Below, one piece after another: positions 1 through 10,993 of a stretch of 64,000 bases of DNA. This stretch comes from Hemibagrus wyckioides (lineage: Eukaryota; Chordata; Actinopteri; Siluriformes; Bagridae). Positions within the stretch are counted from its first letter, which is position 1; each line of letters opens with the position of its first letter. The notes under the pieces are model-generated. The model was not told the DNA's origin. It made no database searches and worked only from the letters and a program-made list of their open reading frames with translations. Position numbers and translations under genes: made by a program. Location: assembly GCF_019097595.1 (NCBI RefSeq), contig NC_080717.1, forward strand, positions 7,887,501 to 7,951,500. The letters run 5' to 3'.

Positions 1-71
1 GTGACAAATAGTCAATGGAAACCAAAATCATGAACTTATTAAGGGCTTTATTCATAAATTACACCGAAAGC

Positions 72-224
72 CAAACTTCTTGTCCTTCAGCTGCTACCTG
101 TTCAGGGTTGCCATAACAGATCATTCAATCTGCATATTTGATTTTGGCACAACCCTCCCATTTTATCTGGTTCCCTGCCCAGGAATCGAACCCAGGCTGT
201 GGCAGACCACTGGACCACCAGGGT
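72..224 (-). mobile_element. tRNA-derived SINE
   Basis: On the minus strand the 5' part (223 down to 171) reads like a shortened tRNA. It has a CCCTGGTGGTCCAGTGG A-box region, a GGTTCGATTCC B box and a closing GCAGGGAA, closest by eye to tRNA-Glu. The anticodon arm is collapsed. The body that follows (AGGGTTGTGCC, CAACCCTGAACAGG, AGCAGCTGAAGGA) resembles a SINE body common in fishes. It lies inside the family E Tc1 relic and is therefore probably younger than it. The ends are not sharply defined. Confidence 0.6.
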
Positions 225-239
225 ACACTGGTACTTATA

Positions 240-730
240 TGAGCTTCATCACAAAATGTTATGTAAGTCAGTATTGTGTATGTCCTCCACATGACTGTGT
301 GCACTCCCATCAACGTCTTGGCATACTCAAGATAAGATGGTGGATGGTGTCCTGGGGAATCTTCTCCCAGTTTTGTATCAGGGCTTCAGTGAGCTCCTGG
401 ACATTTTGCGATGCTACTTGGCTGTTCAGATGCTCTGATACATAATGTCCCAGAGGTTCTCAATTGGATTCATGTCTGGTTAACAGAAGGAATAGTCTTT
501 CTGCTTTCACAGTCTGGCCAGGCATTGACATACATACACCAGGAGGAACCCAGGGCACATTGCACCAGTGTACAGTCTTCTATAACCCTGTCCAGCTCGC
601 CGCACACAACTCTTGATGTCCCAGAATCTCCTCCAAGCTCTTGAAACTGTGCTGGGAGCCACACCAAACCTCCTTGAGACAGTATGTATGGTTGTGCTGA
701 CATGGAGGAGCTGGACAACCTAATTGGGTT
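240..730 (-). pseudogene. Degenerate Tc1 family E transposase
   Basis: Reading the minus strand in shifting frames recovers pieces of the DDE domain. The stretch at about 430-480 matches the region around the catalytic E (the phrase corresponding to NPIENLWDI), and 530-560 matches the strand around the second D. Frames are interrupted by stops and indels, so no continuous protein is possible. The N-terminal DNA-binding part would lie toward 600-730, where only scattered similarity remains. The equivalent C-terminal segment is better preserved in the 62.2-kb relic. This is a dead copy with no sign of host use. Confidence 0.55.
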
Positions 731-1017
731 ACAGGTACTGCCTCATGCTACAAGTAGTGACAAGAACCCTAATAAAAAACAAAACTAGAGACAAACCAGT
801 CAGAAAAGATGAGGAGAGAGCAATCGCCTGTGGCTACCACCTTCAAAACCATTTCCTTTTTGGGGCTTGTCTTGCTGTTGCTTCTTCACAGCACATGTCA
901 TCTGTTTCATTTGCAACAAAGCAGGTGAAGCTGATTCACATTCACTTATGCTTCGTAACTTAATAAATTGTTTAATTTACTTTGGGTTATACTGTGTAAA
1001 ACCATTTTTGAGCAGTA

Positions 1018-1494
1018 TATATAAACATTATATTTGAAAACTATATTACGAACTATAATTTAATAACCGATTTTCTGCTATAAATTCAAATCAGGTAGCA
1101 GTAGAAGTCAGCATTCAGTTGCATTTTATTACTTTACTTATTTAGTAATGTGTCAAGAATATTCTGCATATATTTCAACAGCAGCATCAGCAGAATTCTG
1201 TATGTTTTCCTCCTTAAGGTCATGTGAACAGGATAATCCCAAATAATCCTAATGGAAGCAGGCCATTACCAGTTAGCTCATTAGTTGCATGCATAGGGGC
1301 ATTGTGTTTTTAGAGGCATGTGACAGAGGATAACTTAAATTCTTTAAAAAAAAAAAAATGAAAGAAACCCACCCTGAACAAGATATATATTAATATTTAT
1401 ACTCAACATGTGTGACCTTCAGTGGTGGATTTTTTTCTTTTTGTTACATAATTGATGGTGTTAGTAGGCCTTCATCTCTACCTAATAAGAGTGA
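1018..1494. other. AT-rich intergenic or intronic sequence, nothing recognised
   Basis: No open frame of interest, terminal repeats or recognisable repeat family. It holds a short A-run near 1346-1358 and otherwise unique-looking AT-rich sequence. Confidence 0.5.
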
Positions 1495-1925
1495 GAAAGC
1501 GTTGCTTTGATTTTTTTAATCTGTCCAGTTTTATCATTGTCTCACCTGTACACGCCTTTCAAACAGTTTCAGCTTTGAAAGTATTAACTTTTATTCCAAT
1601 TCCTCCATGAAATCCACCATGCTTGTCTTCTCCAAACTCAATCGCAAAACTAGCTGAGAGATGAATCTCTGCCATAACTCAACACAGCAGTGTCATATAA
1701 CTGCAATGCTGTCTTCACTATTTCTCTGTTTGGTTTCTCATTTTACCTTGCTGGAATATGAGTTAGAAAAGAAAAACTTTTGTTTTTCATGGCTAAGAGC
1801 AAAACCTGACTGTTATCCATTATGTCTGAGTTCTTTTTATTTTTTTCTTATTAAACGCCTCTGTAACTGAGATGGTAATAACAATGTCTCTCTATGACAT
1901 TAGAGAGGAAGATAACTGCTAAATT
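1495..1925 (+). repeat. Diverged direct duplication, copy A (unknown module)
   Basis: This segment aligns collinearly with 3605-4045. Shared anchors in the same order are TGAAAG..TTAACTTT, a CTTGT..TCTCC..AAACT block, AATGCTGTCTTCACTA followed by TTCT and TTTCTCATT, TTGCTGGAA, AGCAAA.CCTGAC, ATTAAAC, and AATGTCTC..TATGACAT with a final CTGCTAA. By eye about two thirds of positions agree, with several indels. It resembles none of the transposon families in the window and has no terminal repeats or tail. The small open frame at 1661-1870 is not conserved as a frame in copy B, so coding is unlikely. An old local duplication of a non-coding element is the simplest reading. Confidence 0.6.
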
Positions 1926-2639
1926 ATTTTATTATTTGCTTATCATTAAATAAATACATCACAAATTAATTAATCAAAAGCAGAATCATTAGATACATGC
2001 TAAATATTTCAACATTCAAATTTTTAGAGTGCAGTTTTCCTTGAGTTTTTAATAGATCAAATGAGAACCCATAATGAGGCTAAATGTAGAAAGTTTTAGA
2101 GAGATTTTAAGAAGTTCATGAAAAACAACCCCAAAAACTCATGTTAGCAGACATGAGTACTCAAGTTCAATGACCGGCAATCAGTCCTTTCCATCTTTTG
2201 CCATATTGGGGAGACTTTAAAACATCCATGAGTGCTCCAAAACAACCTCAAGTCAATAACACATTGCAGAGTTAGTTATTATTGGTCACTCCAAAAATCA
2301 ATTTAGCTTTTGGAGACATATTGATAATAAACAAAGCCTGGGTTGTGCACGGTTTCTGGTGTCAGTCGTGACCTTCACAGTTCTGAACGTGTTATACAGC
2401 GATGAACAAAAAAAAAAAAAAAAGATCTCCGCCTCGATTTTGATGATTTCATGAACCTCCAGATACAAAAACCCATCCAGAGTCTTAGTATACAGTGTTA
2501 CTGCAGATGCACAGAATGAAAAGCCAAAATCCTCCCTGAACTTCAACTCCCCCGGCGGTGCAGATGCTCCCTGAACACATAATATTAATTAGGAAAAGAC
2601 TCTGGTGATCAGATTCCTCTCTGCAGTGGCACACACTCC
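1926..2639. other. Unique AT-rich spacer between the duplicated modules
   Basis: No gene or repeat family recognised. It contains an A-run at about 2408-2423. The open frame of 82 codons on the minus strand crosses this A-run and has no recognisable domain. Confidence 0.45.
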
Positions 2640-2835
2640 AAAGCTTTAATGACTCCTACCCCGGCACTGAATCTCATTTCAATATTGTTTCATTTTAATT
2701 TGCACTTAATTGAATCTGAAATATACCCGCCAATCCCACTGGCTCCTGTCCACAATGATTGGGGTGCTCTTAGACATATCGCTCAGAGCTTCTTTATACT
2801 CCAGAAAGAAAACTTAACCTTATGGAGCATGTAAT
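2640..2835. other. Unique mixed-composition block, candidate conserved non-coding element
   Basis: This stretch has balanced composition and no low-complexity or transposon signature, unlike its AT-rich surroundings, and contains homeodomain-type TAATTTG/TTAATT words. It lies between the two duplicated modules. Conservation cannot be seen from one genome, so this is only a suggestion. Confidence 0.2.
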
Positions 2836-3040
2836 TTAATTTCATTAAACAATTTATTTCTGAACTAATAGAAATTTAGGGTTTCGTGTCCCTCCTGCTG
2901 GAATACGGTTTAACACGCCATGACAAATCGACTGAAATCACTAGCAAGAGCATATAGTTAACAACTAAATGTGCACTCATACTGGTCGGATATCGATACT
3001 TATAGCCTAACAGTAATTTAATACATCTATATGAGTTGAG

Positions 3041-3042
<2 letters not shown>

Positions 3043-3128
<86 letters not shown>

Positions 3129-3153
3129 GTTAGCTAGTTAGCTAGCTAACTAT
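3043..3153. repeat. (TATC)n microsatellite with TAGC/TAGT continuation
   Basis: About 21 uninterrupted TATC units run from 3043 to 3128, followed by TAGTTAGC-type degenerate units to about 3153. Expected to be length-polymorphic. Confidence 0.95.
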
Positions 3154-3235
3154 GAAAATGGCTAATATTTGAAGTGTGGTCTGGGTCATTCTATGGCTTT
3201 GAGGTGTACATTTTTAAAAGATTGTTGTAGGTAAA

Positions 3236-3335
3236 GTAATAATAATAATAATGATAATGATGATAATGATAATGATAATAATAAATAAGCTATTATTATT
3301 ATTATAAAAATAATAATTATTATTATAGCTGTAGA
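3236..3335. repeat. AAT/ATT-rich imperfect palindromic tract
   Basis: AAT and GAT triplets (about 3236-3290) are followed by ATT triplets (about 3290-3330), giving an imperfect inverted tract. The asparagine/isoleucine-rich open frame seen here on the minus strand is a low-complexity artefact. Confidence 0.85.
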
Positions 3336-3604
3336 CAAAATAATTATGATTGGATCTGACTAACACAGGAATCTTAAAATCCACATAAAAATTCACTCTG
3401 AATGACTTGCACTTAATCACAAGATTAAAATTCGCATGTGAACTTTGAAGGTGTCCAAGATTCATTTTGTAATGGGTTGCTTTCTTAATTTTTCACATTT
3501 ATTAGCGGTTTCTAGTAATCTCCTCACTGCCACGCGACTGCCCGCTGATAGATAAGCACCGGTGGGATTCAGCCATCGCTTTATCTCCATTTAAAGAGAG
3601 CCAT

Positions 3605-4045
3605 AGAGCAGTGTTTTTCTTCTTTAGTCTGGATAACTCTCTCACCTCCTCATCTGAACACTCTGAAAGCTTTAACTTTCATGTTAATAGCCCTGTCCTT
3701 GATCAGAAGCATCGTGCTTGTTATCTCCCAAATCACAAACTAGATGAGCAGAGTCTCAGCTCCACGGCAATGAATAGCTGCATTGCAATCTGGATATTTG
3801 TGTGAACGAATGCTGTCTTCACTAATTCTGTGTTGGATTTCTCATTAAAATGACATTGAGCATTGCTGGAAAATGGTGAGTGAGAAAGTTTTTTTTTTCT
3901 TTTCCTTTTTTTTCTCGAGCTCATAGCAAACCCTGACCGCCTATCCCTTATATTTCAGATTGCTAAAAATAAATCGCATTAAACATCATAGTAAGTGCAT
4001 TAGTAATGTCTCCCTGTGGCATGACTACAGCAGACAGCTGCTAAC
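3605..4045 (+). repeat. Diverged direct duplication, copy B (unknown module)
   Basis: Second copy of the module at 1495-1925, same orientation, starting about 2.1 kb downstream. The best preserved core is GAATGCTGTCTTCACTA at about 3808-3824 followed by TTGGATTTCTCATT. Copy B has an insertion of roughly 15 bp before TTGCTGGAAAATGG and a longer T/C run at 3888-3915. The flanks (3520-3600, GATAGATAAGCACCGGTGGG) are also unusually GC-balanced. No protein is suggested in a shared frame. The function is unknown; paired regulatory elements or a decayed tandem duplication are both possible. Confidence 0.6.
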
Positions 4046-6032
4046 TTCTCACACCAATGACGAAAATACTGCACCATTTATATATATATATATACATATA
4101 TATACTTTTTAAATCAAGTCATCATCCTATACATTAAATCAATCCTAAAATGAGTTGATTCAAATCTAGCAGTCAACCCTGAAGCTTTTGAGTCAATTCC
4201 ATAAACTGAAAGATATTTGCCAAGGGAAATTAAATTTAGCATCAGAGTCTTTCAATTACTGAGACAATCAATAGATATTTATTTCGCCTTTGTTTGGAAT
4301 TTGGAATTGAACAAATCAGGGAATAAAACAAATAAACATATAACAAAAAAGGACTTGATAATATTCTCATGTTGTGACAGATCATGTACTGTGACCTGTA
4401 CTTAGATTAAGCTTAGAGATTTGGAAGAAATTAATCAACTTTAGTGCTGCAAAGAAATGTTTTCAAAAATGAAAATGTCAGTAGTTTAATCTGTTAGATA
4501 TATATAGATATGAACATATAACCTATTTAATGTGTTCCGGAGTGGATTTGCTCTTTAACACCTTCGCCTTTGAATTTGCATTCCATTGTGTTTCACCTTA
4601 TCTTGTTTCCACAATAATATAGCATGGATGAATGCTTTCTTTCTGATGCCATGCCAGACAAAAGCTGCAGAAGGAAATAAAGGAAATGACTCTAAACACA
4701 GTGCTGGTGGTTTTCATTTTCACCAGCACACCTGTGTTTAGAATACAATCATTATCCCTTCCATTGGCAAGCTATTTCCAATTCGCCTCCATTAACTGGT
4801 AATATTGTTTCAGTTTTGGCTCTAAGTGGACCCATGACGAGAACACAGAAGGCTAGATCAAATTTGTAATACAGCATCATTTTTATTAAACTCTGTCATA
4901 GCTTATGGTCAGGAAATAGCAATTACTTCTCATCTCCACACATTGACTTTCTTATAAACCACATGTTCAAAAGTTAAGAACACTTCTGAAGTCTTTGTGG
5001 CTCTGTGATTCGAAAACAGAAAACATTCAACAACTGAAATAACATCTTTATGAGAACAGAGTTTCTGTAGGCCCAGTTAACTCCCAGTTCAAAGAGTCCA
5101 TGCATATGACCCACAGTGCTTTTTCTTAAAACATCACAGAAGCAGTGATTGCTCAAGTATAATTATGGTAGCTTCAGATAGTAACTAGCACGCTTAACTA
5201 GATAATGTGATGACAGCCAGAAGGGGAAAAAGATGCTAAGCTCTGGGCAAGACTATTAAGAAGTTCTAAAGGTTTTAAAAGGTTTCTTAGAAATAGACAA
5301 AGACAGAGCGATAAAAGATGAAAGTGGGGTTTTTTTGCACCATAGCTCCACTTTAAATTGTTGGGATAATGTGCTTAAATAGTTCAAGGTCTCTTCTGTG
5401 AAGATACTGACTCATTATTTTAGCACAGATCCAAGAACAACCCGAACTGGAGATAGAGAAAGGAAAAAAAATAGTTAAACCTTTCATTTTTCAAGGTTCC
5501 GTGGTCAGAAATAGCACATAGATGATTAACTTTATAACAACATAACCTTTCCATATGTGGTTGGCAATCCACTTTGGAAAAGGGATAAATATTAATCTTT
5601 GTCTTCCACTCATCACATATTCTTTCCCACCAACAATAAACTTTCAAAGAGCTTTCCGTCCCCGTTTCCATGGATATGATATACATACACATGCTACATT
5701 TTCCATCTCAGCTTATAATATAGACTTGAGCCAGCACATCAGCATCTTTTTTTTATTTTTTTTTATTGCACAGTAAGGCATGCTTTATAATTATGTTATT
5801 GTTTCTATAGTAACAGCTCAGGGAAAACACACATAATATCAAAGTAATAATAATGAAAAACATGCTGTTCCTTATGGTGAGGTTTTTTGTTAGGAGACAT
5901 TTATTAACATTTATGGAAGACGTTTCAGACGTTTCAGCTTTCTAACAGTCACAGTGCTTTGTAAAGTTTCCCAGCATAGGAAAGTCTCCAGGACAGAGAA
6001 GTCTATGCTTTCCAGTTTCTTGGTAAAATGAC

Positions 6033-6035
<3 letters not shown>
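4046..6035. other. Unique AT-rich sequence
   Basis: About 2 kb without recognisable gene, SINE or DNA transposon. It contains a short TA/CATATA tract at 4078-4106 and poly-T runs near 5749-5765. Open frames here are short, lack domains and overlap on both strands. Confidence 0.5.

Positions 6036-6071
<36 letters not shown>
6036..6071. repeat. (GA)n microsatellite
   Basis: Uninterrupted GA dinucleotides; the reverse strand gives a spurious Leu/Ser-repeat open frame. Confidence 0.95.
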
Positions 6072-6074
<3 letters not shown>

Positions 6075-6949
6075 AGATGAGGGATGACTGGTTAGAGCTG
6101 GTAAGTGATGAGTGATAACAGGACATCCATAACAAGAAATCCAAGTATAACCCTATATGTGGAATTATACACTTGTACTATATTATTAAAAATAACACAC
6201 TTCACACTTCCATGATTTTTCCCCATATTATAGCTGCGGACTGTTGTGTGAAAAAGTTCTCTTACATGTCATGAGCCAACAATAGATTATCCACACTGTA
6301 CAAAAAAATGTTCCAGCCACACGATGCTAAATTATTTGTGAGATATAAGCTATTTTATTATGCTTTTAATTCACTAATTTGAGATATATTATAGATATAT
6401 CTCTGTTACTCTAAAGCAAACATGCCTAAAGTCTGAAGGATAAGCTGACCAAGCACTAGTCTGCTACACTTACTGCTTACTTTAAGTTAATCCATTATTT
6501 TAACTCGTTGAGATAAGCAGTACACATTAAAGTTTTTACATAGATGTTAAATAATAGTGGCATATTTATGTATTAATATTGGCCTCAAATGCTTTTTATA
6601 GATTTTTAGAACAAAAATGGCATTTCATTTGTGATATATTGTACATCAAACTCTCACACTGTGACAATGGACTTAATACTTCTCCTTGCTTAAGCTTATG
6701 TTGATGCAATAAAACTGAGTTTAAGTTTAAGATGAGACTGATGTGTGACTGAGACATGCCTGTTTTAGGCAAACTGTATGCCTAAATCTCTGAATAGCTT
6801 TATTTATTTATTTTTTGGTATGAACACTGCACAATTTCATTGGTAACACCTCACTACCTGTGCATAACTGAAAATGGATGTTTGCAATTGTGTAAGCCTA
6901 AATTTTATACAATAACAATTGAAAAACGAAAATAGGGCAGTATGACTAA
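6072..6949. other. Unique AT-rich sequence
   Basis: No recognisable gene or repeat; ordinary AT-rich fish non-coding DNA. Confidence 0.5.
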
Positions 6950-7390
6950 AGCAAAGCCGCCGACTGCGACACTTAAATTACATCATTCAAAAATATTACA
7001 CCAGAAAAGAAGCAAAATGCTGATGTTTAACTAAAAAGTGTTCTTCCCGCTGAAGGGCTTCCCCCACCCCAAATTGGGACTCGTCTCTCAAGGGGAGCAC
7101 CTGCAGTCTCACTCACAGAGTATCAACCGTGCAGTGCAATAAGGCCCTTTTGATATGGATCATTGCCACCTGCCTCGCATTTGGACTGATGTGAAGAATT
7201 CATTAGGAATGTGCTTTGGTGTGAAGAGCCTCGGCTGCCCAGTCTCATTCTGTGTCTGCGCTACTAAATTTGCTTCCAGCCAGACACCCTAATCAACTAA
7301 CCGCACCCAGCCGAGCCAGAGGAGGAAGTGGGTACTTCTCCTCCTGTAACGAGAGGCATATCTCTGAGGAAGTGCACCATGGGTTGAGAA
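6950..7390. other. Candidate conserved non-coding block
   Basis: This stretch is markedly less AT-rich than its surroundings, lacks any transposon signature, and has long runs of high-complexity sequence (for example AAGAATTCATTAGGAATGTG near 7195-7214, and CTAATCAACTAACCGCACCC near 7290-7310). No frame is open across it. Such islands in fish gene deserts are often conserved enhancers, but conservation is not visible here. Confidence 0.25.
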
Positions 7391-7785
7391 AAAGATGACA
7401 TGATCACTTTCTTCTATACAATTCATTACTGTATTCTCACTCAGACTGCTCTTGTTTGCTTGCATTGATATTGTTCCTTACAACTGAGGCTGGAGGACTA
7501 GGGAAATAAATAACACTTCCCTACTGCTAATCCACACAGTGCACTTGCTAACTCATTACGCTCCCTGTTGTCAGTTGTTAATTGGCTACAACAGGAGCAC
7601 TGTGGTGTGTGCAGGATTTTTTTTCTATTACTTTCTCTTTTCTTCAGGTCAGATTTTGCCAATGGCTACATCACTGTGCACAACTGTCCATATTCTTAGC
7701 AAGAAGGTTTGAGGGAAATTGATCAATTATTTAATCACTGCAGCAATACTGCATGTCATTGTGTAGTTTAACAGTAGTCCAAATA

Positions 7786-8330
7786 CAGTACCTTGCATAA
7801 GTATTCACCCCCTTAAACATTTCTCACCTTTTGCATAGTAAGAACATGAAAATGAAATTGACACAAGTAAGATCTTTTTCACTCGATTGCTACAGTATGA
7901 TAACATTGGTGCAGAATGACACCAAGGTTAATTAATTTTATTCATATCATTAATATGCATCGCTATGCATTAATATTCACACCATTGGGTCAATATTTGG
8001 TTTAATTATTCAGATTTTTGCACATTAACTTTGGACTTCTTGGTAAAATTCTCAAACTGTGTCAGATAGAATTGAGATCTCTGTTGAACAACAAGAAGTT
8101 CTGCCAAAGATCTAATCAGATTGAGGTCTGGGCTTTGACTGGTCCATTTTAATACATTTTAATACATTAATATAGAGTCTTGTTTTTGGTCCAATCCAGT
8201 ATAGATTTGGCAGTTTGCTGCTTGGGGTCATTGTCCTGTTGGAATTTTGCAAAGGCTACTTTTATGTAGCTTCATCATCATTCTGCAAGTCTTAACATGT
8301 TATAAGTCATAACTTTAGTTAAGTCCAATT
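7786..8330 (-). mobile_element. Tc1/mariner relic, family D, one end only
   Basis: The left end begins TA + CAGTACCTTGCATAAGTATT followed by CACCCCCTT, a terminus I recognise as typical of a fish Tc1-like lineage. Downstream, 8118-8145 (TCAGATTGAGGTCTGGGCTT TGACTGG) and 8225-8250 (GGGGTCATTGTCCTG) read on the minus strand as the DDE-domain segments coding for the PVKAQ and QDNDP regions. Frames are broken throughout, and the sequence stops resembling the family near 8330, so the other TIR and the N-terminal half are missing. Pseudogene only. Confidence 0.6.
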
Positions 8331-9700
8331 TAACTTTCAGGTGGAAACAATACAAATTGTTCAAGACATAGTCGTGCATAGTTTATACCAACTATACAAT
8401 ATTTTCCAATGTAAAATGTTTCCTTTTTAATATTCTATACTCATAAAAAGTCTATTCACATTTTTGACAATTTAAATTTGTTTTTGTGAAAGCTTCAAAT
8501 CCAGCAAAACATCAAGTTCTTTTTTTTTTTTTTCTGACAAGTCTGGTTAGTTAAAAAGCATCCACAAATAAACTTCACTTTGCAGGATCCTTGAAAAAAA
8601 ATAAACAAAGACACAAAAAAGGCTTTAAGCAGATGGCCCTCGGAGATCTTCATGCTGCATTTGATGTAAAGCACGCTTGCTTGTGAACAGACACACAGGG
8701 CTGTCCTTGAGACCTCATCACTAATAATCAAGGCCTTTTTTTGTCTACTGCTTTGTTATCTATTATCTATATTGAATAATTAAATAAAAGGAGCACTTCA
8801 CCTTGGGGGATTTACATTGAGCTTTATGGAGCCTTTGACCCAACATGTAGGCAGAAATAGCTTTATTGAACCGTCACTAAGTGTGACCTGTGTGAATAAT
8901 ATACGATTTTTAAAGGTCAAAGCAAAACAAGTACCAAAACAAGTAATGTAATGAACTGTAATTGCAATTTTAGATGTTCTTCACATCTTTTGAGTTTCTC
9001 TTTGACTAATACACTTAATCTCTAGTTACATTTTAAAAAGTATGTACTAATTTTTAATTTCACATTGTTCAAAGACAACAGTACATTATTCTTCAGTCAT
9101 AAGGTGACATATTTACACCATACAGCTATCAGGAGTCGAATCAAAATCCCTTACAAAATGTGACAAGACCTGATACTGATGATCTGTATATACATTTTGT
9201 ATTTATCATGGCAGCTAGCCAACAGTTTCCCACATTTCTTTGGGTCTTTGGGGAAAGTAGCCTTCATTTAATCACCAAAAACAAAAATCAGTGTGTGATT
9301 TGAAGCCAACTTATTTGTGTCCCTTTCATAAAACTTTCTTATACATTAAATAAACTAAAGAGCTACTCTCCTACTTTGACTCGAGTCGAGCTGAATTTGA
9401 ACTTATTTTAGATGAGTAATTGCTCTTTTACTGGATAAATGTGAATACTTCTACCACCTCCTACACACACCTTTTACCACACACACATATGAATGGGTTA
9501 TTTTTTGAATTGATGTTAATAAGAACCTCAAGAACCTCAATCACTGCCCTCACGTCTATCTGAAATCTTGCAATTTAATAAATCCTAAGCCCCTGGACTT
9601 TTAAAGCTTTTCGAAACAAGTGGATTCACAATTAAATAAAGAGAACATCCATTAGTTTTCAGCACCATCAAAAGGTACTTTCCTTCAGACCTTTTTTAGC
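8331..9700. other. Unique AT-rich sequence
   Basis: No gene or repeat family recognised; contains a T-run at 8520-8533. Open frames are short and without domains. Confidence 0.5.
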
Positions 9701-9906
9701 CAATGTGCACCTTTTATTTTCTCTCCAGGTCATACGCAGCTTGTTGTCCCTCTATAAAGAAAGTCAAAATCAAATCCTTTATCTATGCAGCCAGATTCTA
9801 GACACAGATATCTGTATTCTCCCCAGCATAGAAATTAAAGCTTTTGGAAACGCTGCCCGAGTGACATGTCATCTCTTCCGTTTTTTTCTCCCCTCTTTTT
9901 TTTCAG

Positions 9907-10012
9907 AAGACTCACCATTGCCAGCACATCTCCCGCCTGTTTCTCGGTTGGTTAACCTTGGAAAACAGTGCACCCTTGAGGACAGATTCCAGCAGGTACT
10001 GCGGAGATTCAA
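9907..10012 (+). CDS. Candidate internal exon of an unidentified gene
   Basis: A long pyrimidine tract ending TTTTTTTTCAG (to 9906) is followed by 106 bp and a strong donor, AA|GTGAGTGA, at 10013. The segment is GC-balanced in AT-rich surroundings. With the reading phase that takes two bases from a split codon, it encodes 34 complete codons starting DSPLPAHLPPVSRLVNLG and ending FQQVLRRF, then two bases of a split codon. A second frame is also open, so the phase is not certain. An alternative donor, CAG|GTACTG, lies at 9996. I do not recognise the protein. Composition, splice signals and lack of repeat character favour an exon; a single genome cannot prove it. Confidence 0.33.
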
Positions 10013-10559
10013 GTGAGTGACCCACAAAATAAAAGACAGACCTCATTTCTTATCACCGCCGCACTTCAATCGCAGCTCCAATTTAAGTGCTCAGTGCTTC
10101 CCACTCACTCCAGTCAAGAGAAGGAGCTTTTGGGCTATCGTTCAGTTGGCTAGCTGACTTTATAAAGGCAACAGTTTTTTTTTTATTGTTGTTTAGTTGT
10201 GGGGGTTTTTTGTCATTTTTAATAGGAAATTTCAGTATGCAGAAAAAAAAGAAAACAAGACCATTTAGAATGCAGAAAAAAAGGAAAAAATATTTTCTTA
10301 TATTAAAACTTTGGCTTTAGCTTTTATAGGCATTTGTTTATGGATTAATAATTTGCACATTTGTCCAATCACCTAAAAGACCCCTGTCACTTAAATGACC
10401 AACAAGGAAAATTAATAATGAGACAAGTGCAAGAATGTGTGACTTAGAAAGAGAAGAAGGGAAAAAAAAAAGAGAAAGAAGTCATGCCTACTTGATTGGC
10501 ACTTTCTTTAAATACTGCAATGATGTGCTTTACATGAGCTTGAGGAACTAATCAAGATC
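10013..10559. other. Sequence downstream of the candidate exon
   Basis: A/T-rich, with A-runs at 10229-10290 and a G/A-rich patch at 10446-10480. No gene or repeat recognised. Confidence 0.45.
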
Positions 10560-10990
10560 CACAGCGAGCCTTTAATCCTTTAATACGTGCCTGTAAACAG
10601 TTGTCAAAGGGCCTTAATGTCACGAAGAAGAAGCAATTAAATGTAAGCACAAGGTTATTTATTAGAAGACCCAAATTAGCAGACAAGATCACAGACAGAG
10701 AGAAGTTAAATCAATCAGGTAGTCAGTACAAAATATGTCAATCACACTTACAAATAAAGAAAACAAAGCAAAAAGTGAAAACCCAAAAGCAGAAACATTA
10801 CATAGAGGCAGGGAGGGAAGGTTAGGAGAAGATTAGAGATTACTGAACTGGTTTAAATACCTGGAACAAATGAAGGTGAACAGGTAACAGGTGCAGTTGG
10901 TAATGAGGAAAGTGGGAGTGATTAAATGTCCGGACTGGATTGGGAGGTGGAATTTCGGTAGCTTCTGGATCAGTGGTGGCAATGTGACAC
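10560..10990. repeat. Probable old dispersed repeat
   Basis: Phrases such as TTTAAATACCTGGAACAAAT and GGTGAACAGGTAACAGGTGC resemble an abundant fish interspersed repeat that I cannot name. No terminal repeats are found. The A-rich open frame at 10601-10825 has no domain. The call rests on phrase similarity only. Confidence 0.35.
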
Positions 10991-10993
10991 CTA

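Larger units (their letters stand above)
1..1017 (-). mobile_element. Tc1/mariner relic, family E, cut by the window edge
   Basis: The minus strand reads as the degenerate 3' and middle part of a Tc1-like transposase gene, and the right end closes on the motif TTTTTGAGCAGTATA (about 1005-1019), which resembles the TIR of a common fish Tc1 lineage. The sequence around 11-40 resembles the distal non-coding part of the same family, so the element continues left of position 1. A tRNA-derived SINE sits inside at about 72-224. A second relic of the family lies in opposite orientation near 62.2-62.8 kb. Family recognition is from memory of fish repeats; the ends are approximate. Confidence 0.65.

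Noticed and set aside
171..223. Possible tRNA-Glu gene
   Set aside because: The anticodon arm is missing and the sequence continues into a SINE body.
2298..2546. 82-codon minus-strand open frame
   Set aside because: Depends on reading through a 16-base A-run; no similarity recognised.
3043..3153. CRISPR-like or other regular array
   Set aside because: Simple TATC microsatellite without spacers; the same applies to 31293-31379.
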